A DNA stretch of 6,145 bases, from NCBI GenBank assembly GCA_021796375.1, contig JAJYJF010000150.1, positions 1-6,145 on the forward strand, read 5' to 3'. This stretch comes from Chloroflexota bacterium. GTDB lineage: Bacteria; Chloroflexota; Anaerolineae; Anaerolineales; Anaerolineaceae. Made by a program: the position numbers and the translations under genes. Each line of letters begins with the position of its first letter. Within the stretch, counting starts at the first letter, position 1. Below are positions 1 through 5,475 of the stretch, one piece after another. Below the pieces are notes generated by a model. It had not been told where the DNA came from, searched no databases, and saw only the letters and a program-made list of their open reading frames with translations.

Positions 1-348
1 TGGGCTGCGGTTCCAGAGGTAATCCCAGTAGCGCAGGGATAGATCGCGGCTGGCGGAATCCAGCATGGCGGCCGTATCGAGCTGGAAGCCGAGCGTTTTG
101 GGGCTTGCCTGAAAGACCCCGCTGGCGTAGTGGATCTCGACGGGCAGTGCGTAGGCGTTCAGGAGGCGCGCGTTTGCCTGGTCGCGGGTGAGCCCCTCAA
201 TCGGTATTCCGGCAATCCGTTCGCCGGGCGGGTAGCGGCCGGCTAACTGCCGATATCCCGGTACCTGCAGTCCAGCCAGGCATCCGGCAGCGACCAGGCA
301 TCCGGCGGAAATGGTTCTTATAAAAACAGTAAGGGGAGAGAATTCCAA
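1..348 (-). CDS. Membrane-anchored protein with PG_binding_4/VanW-like N-terminal domain (partial, 3' end outside window)
   Basis: Reading the minus strand gives 116 codons open to the window edge. Residues about 7-28 are a hydrophobic signal or anchor segment with one Arg near its N-terminal side (LTVFIRTISAGCLVAAGCLAG). From about residue 44 the sequence IAGIPIEGLTRDQANARLL, then PVEIHYASGVF and LGFQLDTAAML, has the pattern of the putative peptidoglycan-binding domain found before VanW, L,D-transpeptidase or class A beta-lactamase-like domains. This suggests an extracytoplasmic cell-wall protein. The catalytic domain, if any, lies outside the window, so the enzyme type cannot be stated. The start is uncertain: TTG at 348 fits the signal segment but has no clear Shine-Dalgarno. 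The frame stays open upstream to a stop at 469-471, and the only nearby ATG (362-360) is out of frame and runs into a stop after 14 codons. AGCLVA/AGCLAG is a tandem duplication inside the hydrophobic segment. Confidence 0.6.
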   Translation of the reverse strand, partial: MEFSPLTVFIRTISAGCLVAAGCLAGLQVPGYRQLAGRYPPGERIAGIPIEGLTRDQANARLLNAYALPVEIHYASGVFQASPKTLGFQLDTAAMLDSASRDLSLRYWDYLWNRSP

Positions 349-435
349 GGTGGCAGCTGCATAGAGAGGTTTCGAGGGTTTCGCGCGAGGCGCTAGCGCT
401 ATTGTAACAGAGGTAAGCGCAGGCTGGGTTAAATA

Positions 436-470
436 GAATTTTGGCAGCCTCGGAATGACTGCCAAAATTC
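436..470. repeat. Perfect 12-bp inverted repeat, 11-nt loop
   Basis: GAATTTTGGCAG at 436-447 is the exact reverse complement of CTGCCAAAATTC at 459-470, separated by 11 bases. The GC pairs sit next to the loop and the AT pairs at the base. No T-run follows the stem on either strand, so it is not a textbook intrinsic terminator. It could form an RNA hairpin at the end of the GlsB-like transcript or be an operator for the envelope gene. Confidence 0.75.
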
Positions 471-476
471 ATTGAT

Positions 477-504
477 TCTCTTATACCCCTATTTTTATAA
501 GAGA
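477..504. repeat. Perfect 9-bp inverted repeat just after the GlsB-like stop codon
   Basis: TCTCTTATA (477-485) pairs exactly with TATAAGAGA (496-504) around a 10-nt loop. On the minus strand it begins 3 bases after the TAA of the GlsB-like gene (510-508), where a transcript-end hairpin would be expected. It is AT-rich and not followed by a T-run, so terminator function is only a possibility. Confidence 0.6.
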
Positions 505-507
505 CGA

Positions 508-792
508 TTATTCTTGATGTCTGCCTTCGGGATCTCGCGCCAGGCTGCTCAACCAGCCCACGATCCCCAGAAAGATGACGGAGCCGAGAGTGGCCAAGAG
601 GATGGCTCCCAGCATCCCACCCCTGCCTGGGGGAACCCAGGCGTTGTAAAAGTACCCACCGACCAGCGCGCCAAAGTTGCTGACAATCAGGTTGCCGGCC
701 AGTCCAAATCCTCGGCCGGGGATCACCCGGCCTGCCAAGAGACCTGCAACCATACCCGTAAAGAAATACCAGAATATGTACGTTGGCCCCAT
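508..792 (-). CDS. GlsB/YeaQ/YmgE-family small membrane protein
   Basis: This is a 94-aa, strongly hydrophobic protein with three predicted membrane helices (about 5-22, 30-50 and 58-80) and a charged C-terminal tail. The pattern fits the family often named transglycosylase-associated or GlsB/YeaQ/YmgE stress-response membrane protein: AGLLAGRVIPGRGFGLAGN between helices 1 and 2, GALVGGYFYN in helix 2, and GGMLGAILLATLGSVIFL in helix 3. Its length is slightly above the usual 80-90 aa. No enzymatic activity is established for the family; members are commonly linked to general or envelope stress, and that link is family knowledge, not something seen here. The ATG at 792 is preceded by AGAGG with only 3 bases of spacing, which is short. 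The gene diverges from thrC across 201 bp. Confidence 0.85.
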   Translation of the reverse strand: MGPTYIFWYFFTGMVAGLLAGRVIPGRGFGLAGNLIVSNFGALVGGYFYNAWVPPGRGGMLGAILLATLGSVIFLGIVGWLSSLARDPEGRHQE

Positions 793-808
793 TCGCCTCT
801 ATAATAGA

Positions 809-858
809 CCGATAAAAAACCGATAAGAGGCAGCCTGCTTGTTGATAAGGTTCAGCCT
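809..858. repeat. Helically phased GATAA direct repeats
   Basis: CCGATAA occurs at 809-815 and again at 820-826, exactly 11 bp apart. A longer degenerate repeat, GATAAG-nnn-CAGCCT, occurs at 822-836 and 844-858 (12 of 15 bases identical), exactly 22 bp apart. GATAA thus starts at 811, 822 and 844, placing the copies on the same face of the helix. The third copy overlaps the proposed -35 (TTGATA) of thrC. This looks like an operator array, but the binding protein is unknown. Confidence 0.5.
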
Positions 859-869
859 TTCCGTAACAT
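842..869 (+). promoter_or_regulatory. Candidate sigma70-type promoter for thrC
   Basis: TTGATA (842-847) and TAACAT (864-869) are separated by 16 bp; the matches to consensus are 5/6 and 4/6. Transcription would begin near 876, leaving a leader of roughly 118 nt. A perfect TATAAT at 800-805 is an alternative -10, but its -35 (TGTACG at 17 bp) is weak. Confidence 0.4.
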
Positions 870-932
870 AAATCGCACACAGAATATACATTTTCCCCGA
901 GAAGGTAACAATTGGGGTTTAACGCAGAATGC

Positions 933-965
933 GGTAGGGATTACCCTACCCGGCGCCTGACCGGG
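933..965 (+). promoter_or_regulatory. Overlapping hairpins in the thrC leader
   Basis: GGTAGGG (933-939) pairs perfectly with CCCTACC (944-950) around a 4-nt loop. CCCGG (949-953) can pair with CCGGG (961-965) around a 7-nt loop. The two stems share bases 949-950, so they compete at their junction. They lie 28 nt or more upstream of the thrC ATG. Competing leader stems are seen in attenuators, but no T-run or leader peptide supports attenuation here. Confidence 0.35.
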
Positions 966-981
966 AAAAATCGATTTATAT

Positions 982-986
982 GGAGG
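982..986 (+). promoter_or_regulatory. Shine-Dalgarno of thrC (decides the start)
   Basis: GGAGG at 982-986 sits 7 bases before ATG 994 and only 1 base before GTG 988, favouring the ATG. Confidence 0.8.
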
Positions 987-993
987 AGTGTTC

Positions 994-2061
994 ATGGAAT
1001 ACGAAGGCGTCATCTCCCGGTACCGGCAGTGGATGGATCTCCCCGGCTCGATGCCGGTGATCTCCCTGCAAGAAGGCAATACCCCGCTGATCCCGGTTCC
1101 GCGCCTAGCCGGCGAGCTGGGAGGCGGCTTCGACCTGTGGGTTAAATTTGAGGGCATGAACCCGACCGGTTCTTTCAAAGACCGGGGGATGACGGTCGCC
1201 ATCAGCGAGGCGGCCTCCCGGAGCGTGCGGGCGGTGATCTGCGCGTCGACGGGCAACACGGCAGCCTCCGCCGCGGCCTACGCGGCGCGGGCCGGGATGC
1301 GCGCGCTGGTGATTATCCCGGAGGGAAAGGTCGCGGCTGGAAAGCTGGCCGGAGCCGTGGCTTACGGCGCCGAAGTGGTCCAGATCGAGGGCTCCTTCGA
1401 CGACGCGCTCAGCCTTGTGGTGGCGCTTTCGGAGAAATATCCGATCGCCCTGGTAAACTCGCTGAACCCCTACCGGCTGGAAGGGCAGAAAACCGCCGCG
1501 TTCGAGATCTGCGACCGGCTGGGGAGCGCCCCCGATTGGCTCTGCCTCCCGGTTGGGAATGCCGGCAACATCACCTCGTATTGGATGGGCTTCCGCCAGT
1601 ACGATGCCCGCCGGGGCAGCGGCCTGCCGCAGATTCTGGGCGTTCAGGCGGCCGGGTCAGCGCCGCTCGTGCTGGGCCACCCGGTAGACCGTCCGGAAAC
1701 GGTCGCGACGGCGATCCGCATCGGGCGTCCGGCGCGGGGCGAGCAGGCGCTGCAGGCTGCCGAAGAATCCCGCGGCCGGATTATCGCGGTCTCGGATGAG
1801 GAGATCTTATCCATGCAGCGCCGCCTGGCCCAAAACGGCGTTTGGGTCGAGCCGGCATCGGCGGCCGGGCTGGCTGGGCTGGCTCACGAGATCCAGGCAG
1901 GCCGCTTCGATCCCAACGGGCGCCGGATCGTCGCCGTCTGCACCGGCCACGGGCTGAAAGACCCGGAAATCATCGCCAAGTCGATGCCGAAGCCCCGCGT
2001 GATGCCGGCCACGCAGTCTGCGCTGGAGGAGGTTTGCCTGCGGGCAGCCGGCGGGGATTGA
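994..2061 (+). CDS. thrC: Threonine synthase (PLP-dependent)
   Basis: This 355-aa cytoplasmic enzyme converts O-phospho-L-homoserine and water to L-threonine and phosphate, the last step of threonine synthesis. It belongs to the short fold-type II PLP form of Bacillus and many bacteria (about 350 aa). Visible features are EGNTPL at 27-32, the PLP-lysine motif NPTGSFKDRGM with Lys62, STGNTAAS at 85-92, SLNPYRLEGQKT at 156-167, the phosphate-binding loop PVGNAGN at 186-192, and CTGHGLKDP at 316-324. I chose ATG 994 because GGAGG at 982-986 lies 7 bases upstream; the in-frame GTG at 988 would overlap that site. It is monocistronic by position: divergent from the GlsB-like gene and convergent with the PRC-barrel gene, whose stop is 19 bp away. 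No other threonine-pathway gene is in the window. Threonine dehydratase or another fold-type II enzyme is much less likely given the FKDRGM motif and C-terminal CTGHGLKDP. Confidence 0.93.
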   Translation: MEYEGVISRYRQWMDLPGSMPVISLQEGNTPLIPVPRLAGELGGGFDLWVKFEGMNPTGSFKDRGMTVAISEAASRSVRAVICASTGNTAASAAAYAARAGMRALVIIPEGKVAAGKLAGAVAYGAEVVQIEGSFDDALSLVVALSEKYPIALVNSLNPYRLEGQKTAAFEICDRLGSAPDWLCLPVGNAGNITSYWMGFRQYDARRGSGLPQILGVQAAGSAPLVLGHPVDRPETVATAIRIGRPARGEQALQAAEESRGRIIAVSDEEILSMQRRLAQNGVWVEPASAAGLAGLAHEIQAGRFDPNGRRIVAVCTGHGLKDPEIIAKSMPKPRVMPATQSALEEVCLRAAGGD

Positions 2062-2078
2062 TCCTCCCGGCCGCCGGG
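2048..2078. terminator. GC-rich hairpin between convergent thrC and PRC-barrel genes
   Basis: CCCGG (2066-2070) pairs with CCGGG (2074-2078) over a 3-nt loop. Alternatively CCGGCGG (2048-2054) pairs with CCGCCGG (2071-2077). The site lies in the short gap between the two stop codons, so it could slow polymerase from both sides. It has no T-run, so it is at best a partial or factor-assisted terminator. Confidence 0.35.
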
Positions 2079-2080
2079 GT

Positions 2081-2746
2081 TCAGGCGCGGTCCACGATGA
2101 TCACGTCGCGCCCGATCGAGCGCGTATATCTGGCCGGGATTTTTTGCCCGCCGCGGGACGCGGATCTTTCGTCACCCTCCCCCAGGTTGTAGCTGGCCAG
2201 CCGGCCGCTGGCGTCGATCTCGACATCCTCGACCTCTCCGATCTTGGTCCCGTCCATAGAAAGCAGCGGCCGGCCGTAGATCTGGCTCGAGGTGGAGACC
2301 CAGCGCTCGCTGCCGGGAAGCTCCTCGCGCGGCACGGCCACATCTGGCCGGTCGACCATCACCGCGTGGACGCCCCAGGCCTGAATGTCCCTCACCGGGA
2401 TGGCGGCCACCTCCCGGTTGAAGATCCCTCCGCGAGAAAGCAGCAAAGCCGCCACGCGCAGTTCCTGCGGGTCGATCAGCACATCCTGGACGGCGCCGAG
2501 CTTCTGGCCGTTGAGGATGCTGATGATGGGCTTCCCCAGGATCTGCCGCATGGGCTGCGCGCTGCCTGCAGCCGGGGCTTGAGACGGCCCTTCGAACTGG
2601 CTTAACCTGGCGCCTGGCTCCCCCGGCGAGGGGACGGGGCCGGCGGCTACTTGCACGGGCCGCTCCCCCACCGGTTCCCGGATGGGCTGAGTATCCCGGG
2701 TTGGGTCCGGGTTTTCCTGTGGATCATCGTACGTATAGACTGTCAT
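2081..2746 (-). CDS. Double PRC-barrel domain protein with proline-rich N-terminus
   Basis: This 221-aa, apparently soluble protein has no signal peptide or membrane helix. Residues 1-65 are rich in Pro, Glu and Gln and look disordered. The first PRC barrel is at about 66-135 (RQILGKPIISILNGQKLGAVQDVLIDP, later IPVRDIQAWGVHAVMV). The second is at about 153-219 (SQIYGRPLLSMDGTKIGEVEDVEID, later IPARYTRSIGRDVIIVD). PRC barrels are small beta-barrel modules found in RimM, photosynthetic reaction-centre H subunits and many stand-alone proteins. No catalytic residue is expected, and the specific role is unknown. The ATG at 2746 has AGGAG (2760-2756) 9 bases upstream and a good promoter further up. 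It diverges from the Pnkp-like gene, so the two may respond to shared signals, but nothing in the sequence proves a functional link. Confidence 0.85.
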   Translation of the reverse strand: MTVYTYDDPQENPDPTRDTQPIREPVGERPVQVAAGPVPSPGEPGARLSQFEGPSQAPAAGSAQPMRQILGKPIISILNGQKLGAVQDVLIDPQELRVAALLLSRGGIFNREVAAIPVRDIQAWGVHAVMVDRPDVAVPREELPGSERWVSTSSQIYGRPLLSMDGTKIGEVEDVEIDASGRLASYNLGEGDERSASRGGQKIPARYTRSIGRDVIIVDRA

Positions 2747-2785
2747 ACCGGTAATCTCCTAAAGTCACTCCCACTTCACGGTACG

Positions 2786-2814
2786 ATTCTATGGGGGAAG
2801 AAAGAAAAGGGCAA
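2786..2814 (-). promoter_or_regulatory. Sigma70-type promoter for the PRC-barrel gene
   Basis: On the minus strand TTGCCC (2814-2809) is followed after 17 bp by TAGAAT (2791-2786), matching consensus 4/6 and 5/6. Transcription would start near 2779, giving a leader of about 33 nt with AGGAG at 2760-2756. Confidence 0.6.
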
Positions 2815-2834
2815 ATGCGTGCCGAAAATCCGGG

Positions 2835-2862
2835 TTGACTATTTAAGCGAGAAGTATAAAAT
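2835..2862 (+). promoter_or_regulatory. Sigma70-type promoter for the Pnkp-like gene
   Basis: TTGACT (2835-2840) and TAAAAT (2857-2862) match consensus 5/6 each with a 16-bp spacer. The overlapping TATAAA at 2855-2860 would give a too-short 14-bp spacer. Transcription would start near 2869, about 64 nt before the ATG. The two -35 elements of this and the divergent promoter are only about 20 bp apart, so polymerases or a regulator could interfere. Confidence 0.6.
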
Positions 2863-2932
2863 CAGATCAATCCACCATCCGGGGGCGCCTTCCAGCAGGC
2901 GAGGATGGGCGGGGCGCAAAGGCGGTAGGTAA

Positions 2933-4300
2933 ATGGAAATCGTCATCCCGGAATTTTGCCTGGTGGTACTGATTGGCCCATCGGGTTCAGGAAAATCGAC
3001 GTTTGCGCGCCGGTTTTTTCGCCCGTCCGAAATCTTGAGCTCAGACGAATACCGCGCGATCGTCAGCGACGATGCCAACAACCAGGCGGCGACCCGGGAT
3101 GCATTTGAGGTCCTCCATCTCGTCGCGGAGAAGCGCCTGGCAGCCGGAAAGCTGACCGCCATCGACGCGACAAACGTCCAGCAGCCCGCCCGCCTGCCGC
3201 TGCTGGCCCTGGCCCGGCTGTACAACTGCCAGCCGGTGGCCGTGGTCTTTGACCTGCCCGAAGCGCTGTGCGCGGAGCGCAACCGCCTGCGCGAAGAGCG
3301 CCAGCTCGGCTCGGCGATCATCCACCGCCAGGTGGACCAGCTACACCGCTCTCTCCCCCAGATCCTCGGCGAGGAATTCCACCTGGCGTATACCCTCCAC
3401 AGCGCGGAAGAGGAAGACGGCGCCAGCCTGCACCGGCGGCTGATGGACAGCAACCGCCGGTCCGAAACGGGTCCATTCGACATCATTGGCGACCTGCACG
3501 GCTGCTACGGCGAGCTCGAGCGCCTGCTGGAGAAGCTGGGCTACCGGGCGTCGCCGGCGAAGCCGCCGCTGCCGGGCTTATACGACCGCGTCTACGCTCA
3601 CCCCGAGGGCCGGCGAGCCGTCTTTCTGGGGGACCTGGTCGACCGCGGCCCGCGCATCCTGGAGACGGTGCAGCTGGTGCGCAACATGGTCGGGGCAGGG
3701 ACCGCGCTGTGCGTGCTGGGCAACCACGACGAAAAGCTGCTGCGCAAGCTGCGCGGCAGGAACGTGCAGATCACCCACGGGCTGGAGCTGACGCTGCGCG
3801 AAATCGAAAACCTGGCGGAACCGGTCCGCCAGGCTGCCCGCGATGGATTGGAGGAATTTCTGGCAGGGCTGCCAAGCCATCTCGTCCTGGATCGCGGCCG
3901 GCTGGTGGTGGCGCACGCCGGGATCAAAAAACCCATGATCGGCCGCGAATCGGCCCAGGTGCGCCAGTTCACCCTTTACGGCGAGACGACTGGCGAGGTG
4001 GACGAGTTCGGCCTGCCCGTCCGCGCCAGCTGGGCGGGGCGCTATCACGGCATGCCGCTGATCGTTTACGGCCATACCGCCGTCCTCCGCCCCGAGTGGC
4101 TGAACCATACGGTGAATATCGATACCGGCTGCGTGTACGGCGGAAAACTGACCGCGCTGCGCTACCCGGAGCTGGATTTCACCTCCGTACCGGCTGCGAG
4201 CGTTTACACGCCCGCGAAGCGCCCGCTCGGAGGGGCCGGGGTGGAGGCGCCGCCTGTCCCGGAACGCCGCCTGGGAGATGCAGGGGAGCCCTCGGGCTGA
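2933..4300 (+). CDS. pnkp: Pnkp-type polynucleotide 5'-kinase / 2',3'-phosphatase lacking the ligase domain
   Basis: This 455-aa protein resembles the first two domains of bacterial Pnkp (Clostridium thermocellum type), the RNA end-healing enzyme. The kinase domain (about 1-170) transfers ATP phosphate to 5'-OH ends. It shows Walker A GPSGSGKS (15-22), SSD with Asp38 as likely general base, DATN (78-81) and lid arginines 116, 120 and 123. The metallophosphoesterase domain (about 180-414) removes 2',3' phosphates. It shows GDLHG with Asp187 and His189, GDLVDRG (233-239), GNHD (263-266), AHAG with His328, GHT (380-382) and NIDTGCVYGG (395-404). The roughly 40-residue tail is Pro/Gly/Ala-rich and ends where full-length Pnkp (about 850 aa) would enter its adenylyltransferase/ligase domain. 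No Hen1 methyltransferase gene is adjacent. The start is supported by the domain beginning at residue 7; the ribosome site is modest (AGG at 2927-2929, or AAAGG further up). A PrpE-like tetraphosphatase is an alternative name for the phosphatase half alone. Confidence 0.87.
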   Translation: MEIVIPEFCLVVLIGPSGSGKSTFARRFFRPSEILSSDEYRAIVSDDANNQAATRDAFEVLHLVAEKRLAAGKLTAIDATNVQQPARLPLLALARLYNCQPVAVVFDLPEALCAERNRLREERQLGSAIIHRQVDQLHRSLPQILGEEFHLAYTLHSAEEEDGASLHRRLMDSNRRSETGPFDIIGDLHGCYGELERLLEKLGYRASPAKPPLPGLYDRVYAHPEGRRAVFLGDLVDRGPRILETVQLVRNMVGAGTALCVLGNHDEKLLRKLRGRNVQITHGLELTLREIENLAEPVRQAARDGLEEFLAGLPSHLVLDRGRLVVAHAGIKKPMIGRESAQVRQFTLYGETTGEVDEFGLPVRASWAGRYHGMPLIVYGHTAVLRPEWLNHTVNIDTGCVYGGKLTALRYPELDFTSVPAASVYTPAKRPLGGAGVEAPPVPERRLGDAGEPSG

Positions 4301-4305
4301 TCTCC
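4274..4305 (+). terminator. Imperfect stem-loop across the Pnkp-like stop codon
   Basis: GGAGAT (4274-4279) pairs with ATCTCC (4300-4305), and within it AGCC (4287-4290) pairs with GGCT (4295-4298) around CTCG. The stem spans the TGA at 4298-4300. There is no T-run directly after it, so a terminating role is only possible. Confidence 0.25.
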
Positions 4306-4369
4306 TGGGCTGGTCCTGCGGATTATTGTAAAATAAGCTCAGCGCACCGGCTGCGCGCACGCAAAATTG

Positions 4370-4378
4370 TGTTATGAT
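4370..4378 (+). promoter_or_regulatory. Extended -10 promoter element before tsaD
   Basis: TGTTATGAT at 4370-4378 fits the extended -10 form TGnTATAAT with one mismatch (TATGAT). The -35 region at 17 bp (GCTGCG) is poor, as is common for extended -10 promoters. A second -10-like TAAAAT lies at 4329-4334. From the extended -10, transcription would start about 4384-4386, only 8-10 nt before the tsaD ATG. Confidence 0.5.
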
Positions 4379-4393
4379 ATTTAAGATAAAAAT

Positions 4394-5437
4394 ATGAAAA
4401 AATCACCTGGTCCCACAATCCCCCCCGCGCGCATCCTGGGGATCGAATCCTCGTGCGACGAGACCGCAGCAGCGGTGATCGAGAACGGCCGCGTGCTGCA
4501 GTCGAGCGTGGTTGCCTCGCAGATCGACCTGCACGCCCAGTATGGTGGGGTGTTCCCCGAGGTGGCCTCGCGCCAGCACGTCAAGTCGATCTATGCGATC
4601 GTGGAGCAGTCGCTCTCGGGCGCCCACCTGGCGCTGGGCGAGCTGGATGCGATCGCGGTCACCCGCGGGCCGGGCCTGGCCGGATCGCTGGTGGTGGGCC
4701 TGAACATGGCCAAGGGACTCGCCCTGGGCAGCGGGCTGCCCCTGGTGGGCGTGAACCATCTGGAGGGGCACATCTATTCGGCCTGGGTTTACCCGGCCGG
4801 CGACCCCGAGCCGCCCGAGCCGGTTTTTCCCCTTCTGGCGCTGCTTGTCTCCGGCGGGCATTCCGAGCTGGTGCTCATCCCCGAGCACCTGAAGTACCAG
4901 CGCCTGGGCGGCACCCTGGACGACGCCGCCGGCGAAGCGTTTGATAAGGTGGCGCGGCTGATCGGTTTGCCCTACCCGGGCGGGCCGTCCATCCAGAAGG
5001 CCGCGGAAGGCGGCAATCCCAGGGCTTTCAACTTCCCGCGCGCCCGGCTGGACGGCAGCTGGGATTTCTCCTTCAGCGGGCTCAAGACCGCCGTCCTGCG
5101 CACCGTCCGCCAGTACGAGGAAGAAAAAAAGCACCTGCCGGTCGAAGACCTGGCGGCCTCTTTCCAGGCCGCCGTGGTTGACGCGCTTTTCACCAAGACC
5201 ATCAAGGCGGCCCAGCAGTATGCGGTTCGCCAGATCCTGGTCGCCGGGGGAGTTTCCGCCAACCGCGCGCTCCGGGAGGCGTTTCTTTCTCAGTCCGAGT
5301 TCCCCGTCCACATTCCACGGCTTTCGCTGTGCACCGATAACGCCGCCATGATTGCCTCTGCCGGGTATTTCAGGTTCATCTCCGGCCAGCGGGATGGAGC
5401 GGATATCGATGCGCTGCCGACCTGGCCGCTCTCTTGA
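4394..5437 (+). CDS. tsaD: tRNA N6-adenosine threonylcarbamoyltransferase TsaD
   Basis: TsaD (347 aa, usual length about 335-345) transfers the threonylcarbamoyl group from TC-AMP to A37 of ANN-decoding tRNAs. It normally works with TsaB and TsaE in the cytoplasm; neither partner is in this window. The ASKHA fold and Kae1/Gcp signatures are clear: ILGIESSCDETA (14-25), FPEVASRQH (54-62), TRGPGLAGSL (90-99), the metal-binding NHLEGH with His122 and His126, VSGGHSE (152-158), DDAAGEAFDK (176-185), FSFSGLK (225-231), AGGVSANRALR (284-294) and CTDNAAM with metal ligand Asp315. The N-terminus has about 12 residues more than most homologues before the ILGIE motif; no internal start codon could shorten it. 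The upstream bases (TTAAGATAAAAAT) contain no good Shine-Dalgarno. The ECF sigma gene follows after 38 bp on the same strand and may be co-transcribed. Confidence 0.96.
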   Translation: MKKSPGPTIPPARILGIESSCDETAAAVIENGRVLQSSVVASQIDLHAQYGGVFPEVASRQHVKSIYAIVEQSLSGAHLALGELDAIAVTRGPGLAGSLVVGLNMAKGLALGSGLPLVGVNHLEGHIYSAWVYPAGDPEPPEPVFPLLALLVSGGHSELVLIPEHLKYQRLGGTLDDAAGEAFDKVARLIGLPYPGGPSIQKAAEGGNPRAFNFPRARLDGSWDFSFSGLKTAVLRTVRQYEEEKKHLPVEDLAASFQAAVVDALFTKTIKAAQQYAVRQILVAGGVSANRALREAFLSQSEFPVHIPRLSLCTDNAAMIASAGYFRFISGQRDGADIDALPTWPLS

Positions 5438-5475
5438 TCGCACCCGTGTAACTTTTCGAATGAGGATACATCTAA

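Larger units (their letters stand above)
349..507. other. AT-richer intergenic spacer with tandem inverted repeats
   Basis: No coding region is convincing here. The stretch holds two perfect inverted repeats (436-470 and 477-504), a 10-bp palindrome GCGCTAGCGC at 390-399, and a minus-strand TACAAT at 406-401 that could be a -10 for the gene at 348. No good -35 accompanies it (ACCCAG at 17 bp). Both flanking genes are on the minus strand, so this is the 3' flank of the GlsB-like gene and the 5' flank of the envelope gene. Confidence 0.6.
793..993. other. Divergent intergenic region between the GlsB-like gene and thrC
   Basis: This 201-bp region is AT-richer than the flanking genes. It carries phased direct repeats (809-858), an overlapping pair of -10-like sequences (plus strand TATAAT at 800-805; minus strand TATTAT at 806-801), a candidate thrC promoter (842-869) and a leader with two stem-forming inverted repeats (933-965). 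I see no T-box-like or riboswitch-like architecture that I could name. Confidence 0.55.

Noticed and set aside
390..399. Palindrome GCGCTAGCGC as an operator
   Set aside because: A 10-bp GC-rich palindrome is common by chance in this base composition and has no second copy nearby.
436..504. Miniature inverted-repeat transposable element
   Set aside because: The inverted repeats are short hairpins without a target-site duplication or an internal element body.
197..880. 227-codon minus-strand frame spanning the GlsB-like gene and the left intergenic region
   Set aside because: It overlaps the clear GlsB-like membrane protein out of frame and crosses the inverted repeats. No motif is recognisable.
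3268..4377. 369-codon plus-strand frame overlapping the Pnkp-like gene
   Set aside because: Its product is dominated by Arg, Pro, Gly and Ala with no domain, as expected for an out-of-frame reading of a GC-rich gene. The overlapping frame has complete kinase and phosphatase motifs. It does not encode a missing ligase domain either.
994..5437. Functional link between thrC and tsaD through threonine supply for t6A
   Set aside because: TsaC/TsaB/TsaE chemistry does use threonine, but the genes are separated by two unrelated genes and a strand switch. Proximity alone is not evidence.
4403..5443. Long minus-strand open frame (346 codons) opposite tsaD
   Set aside because: The plus-strand frame is unmistakably TsaD with all catalytic motifs. 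Long antisense frames are expected in GC-rich coding DNA, and the antisense product shows no recognisable domain.
5438..5475. Self-recognised ECF promoter (GGAAC-type -35) before the sigma gene
   Set aside because: The gap contains GTAACTTTTCGAATG but no recognisable GGAAC/CGTC pair at the right spacing.
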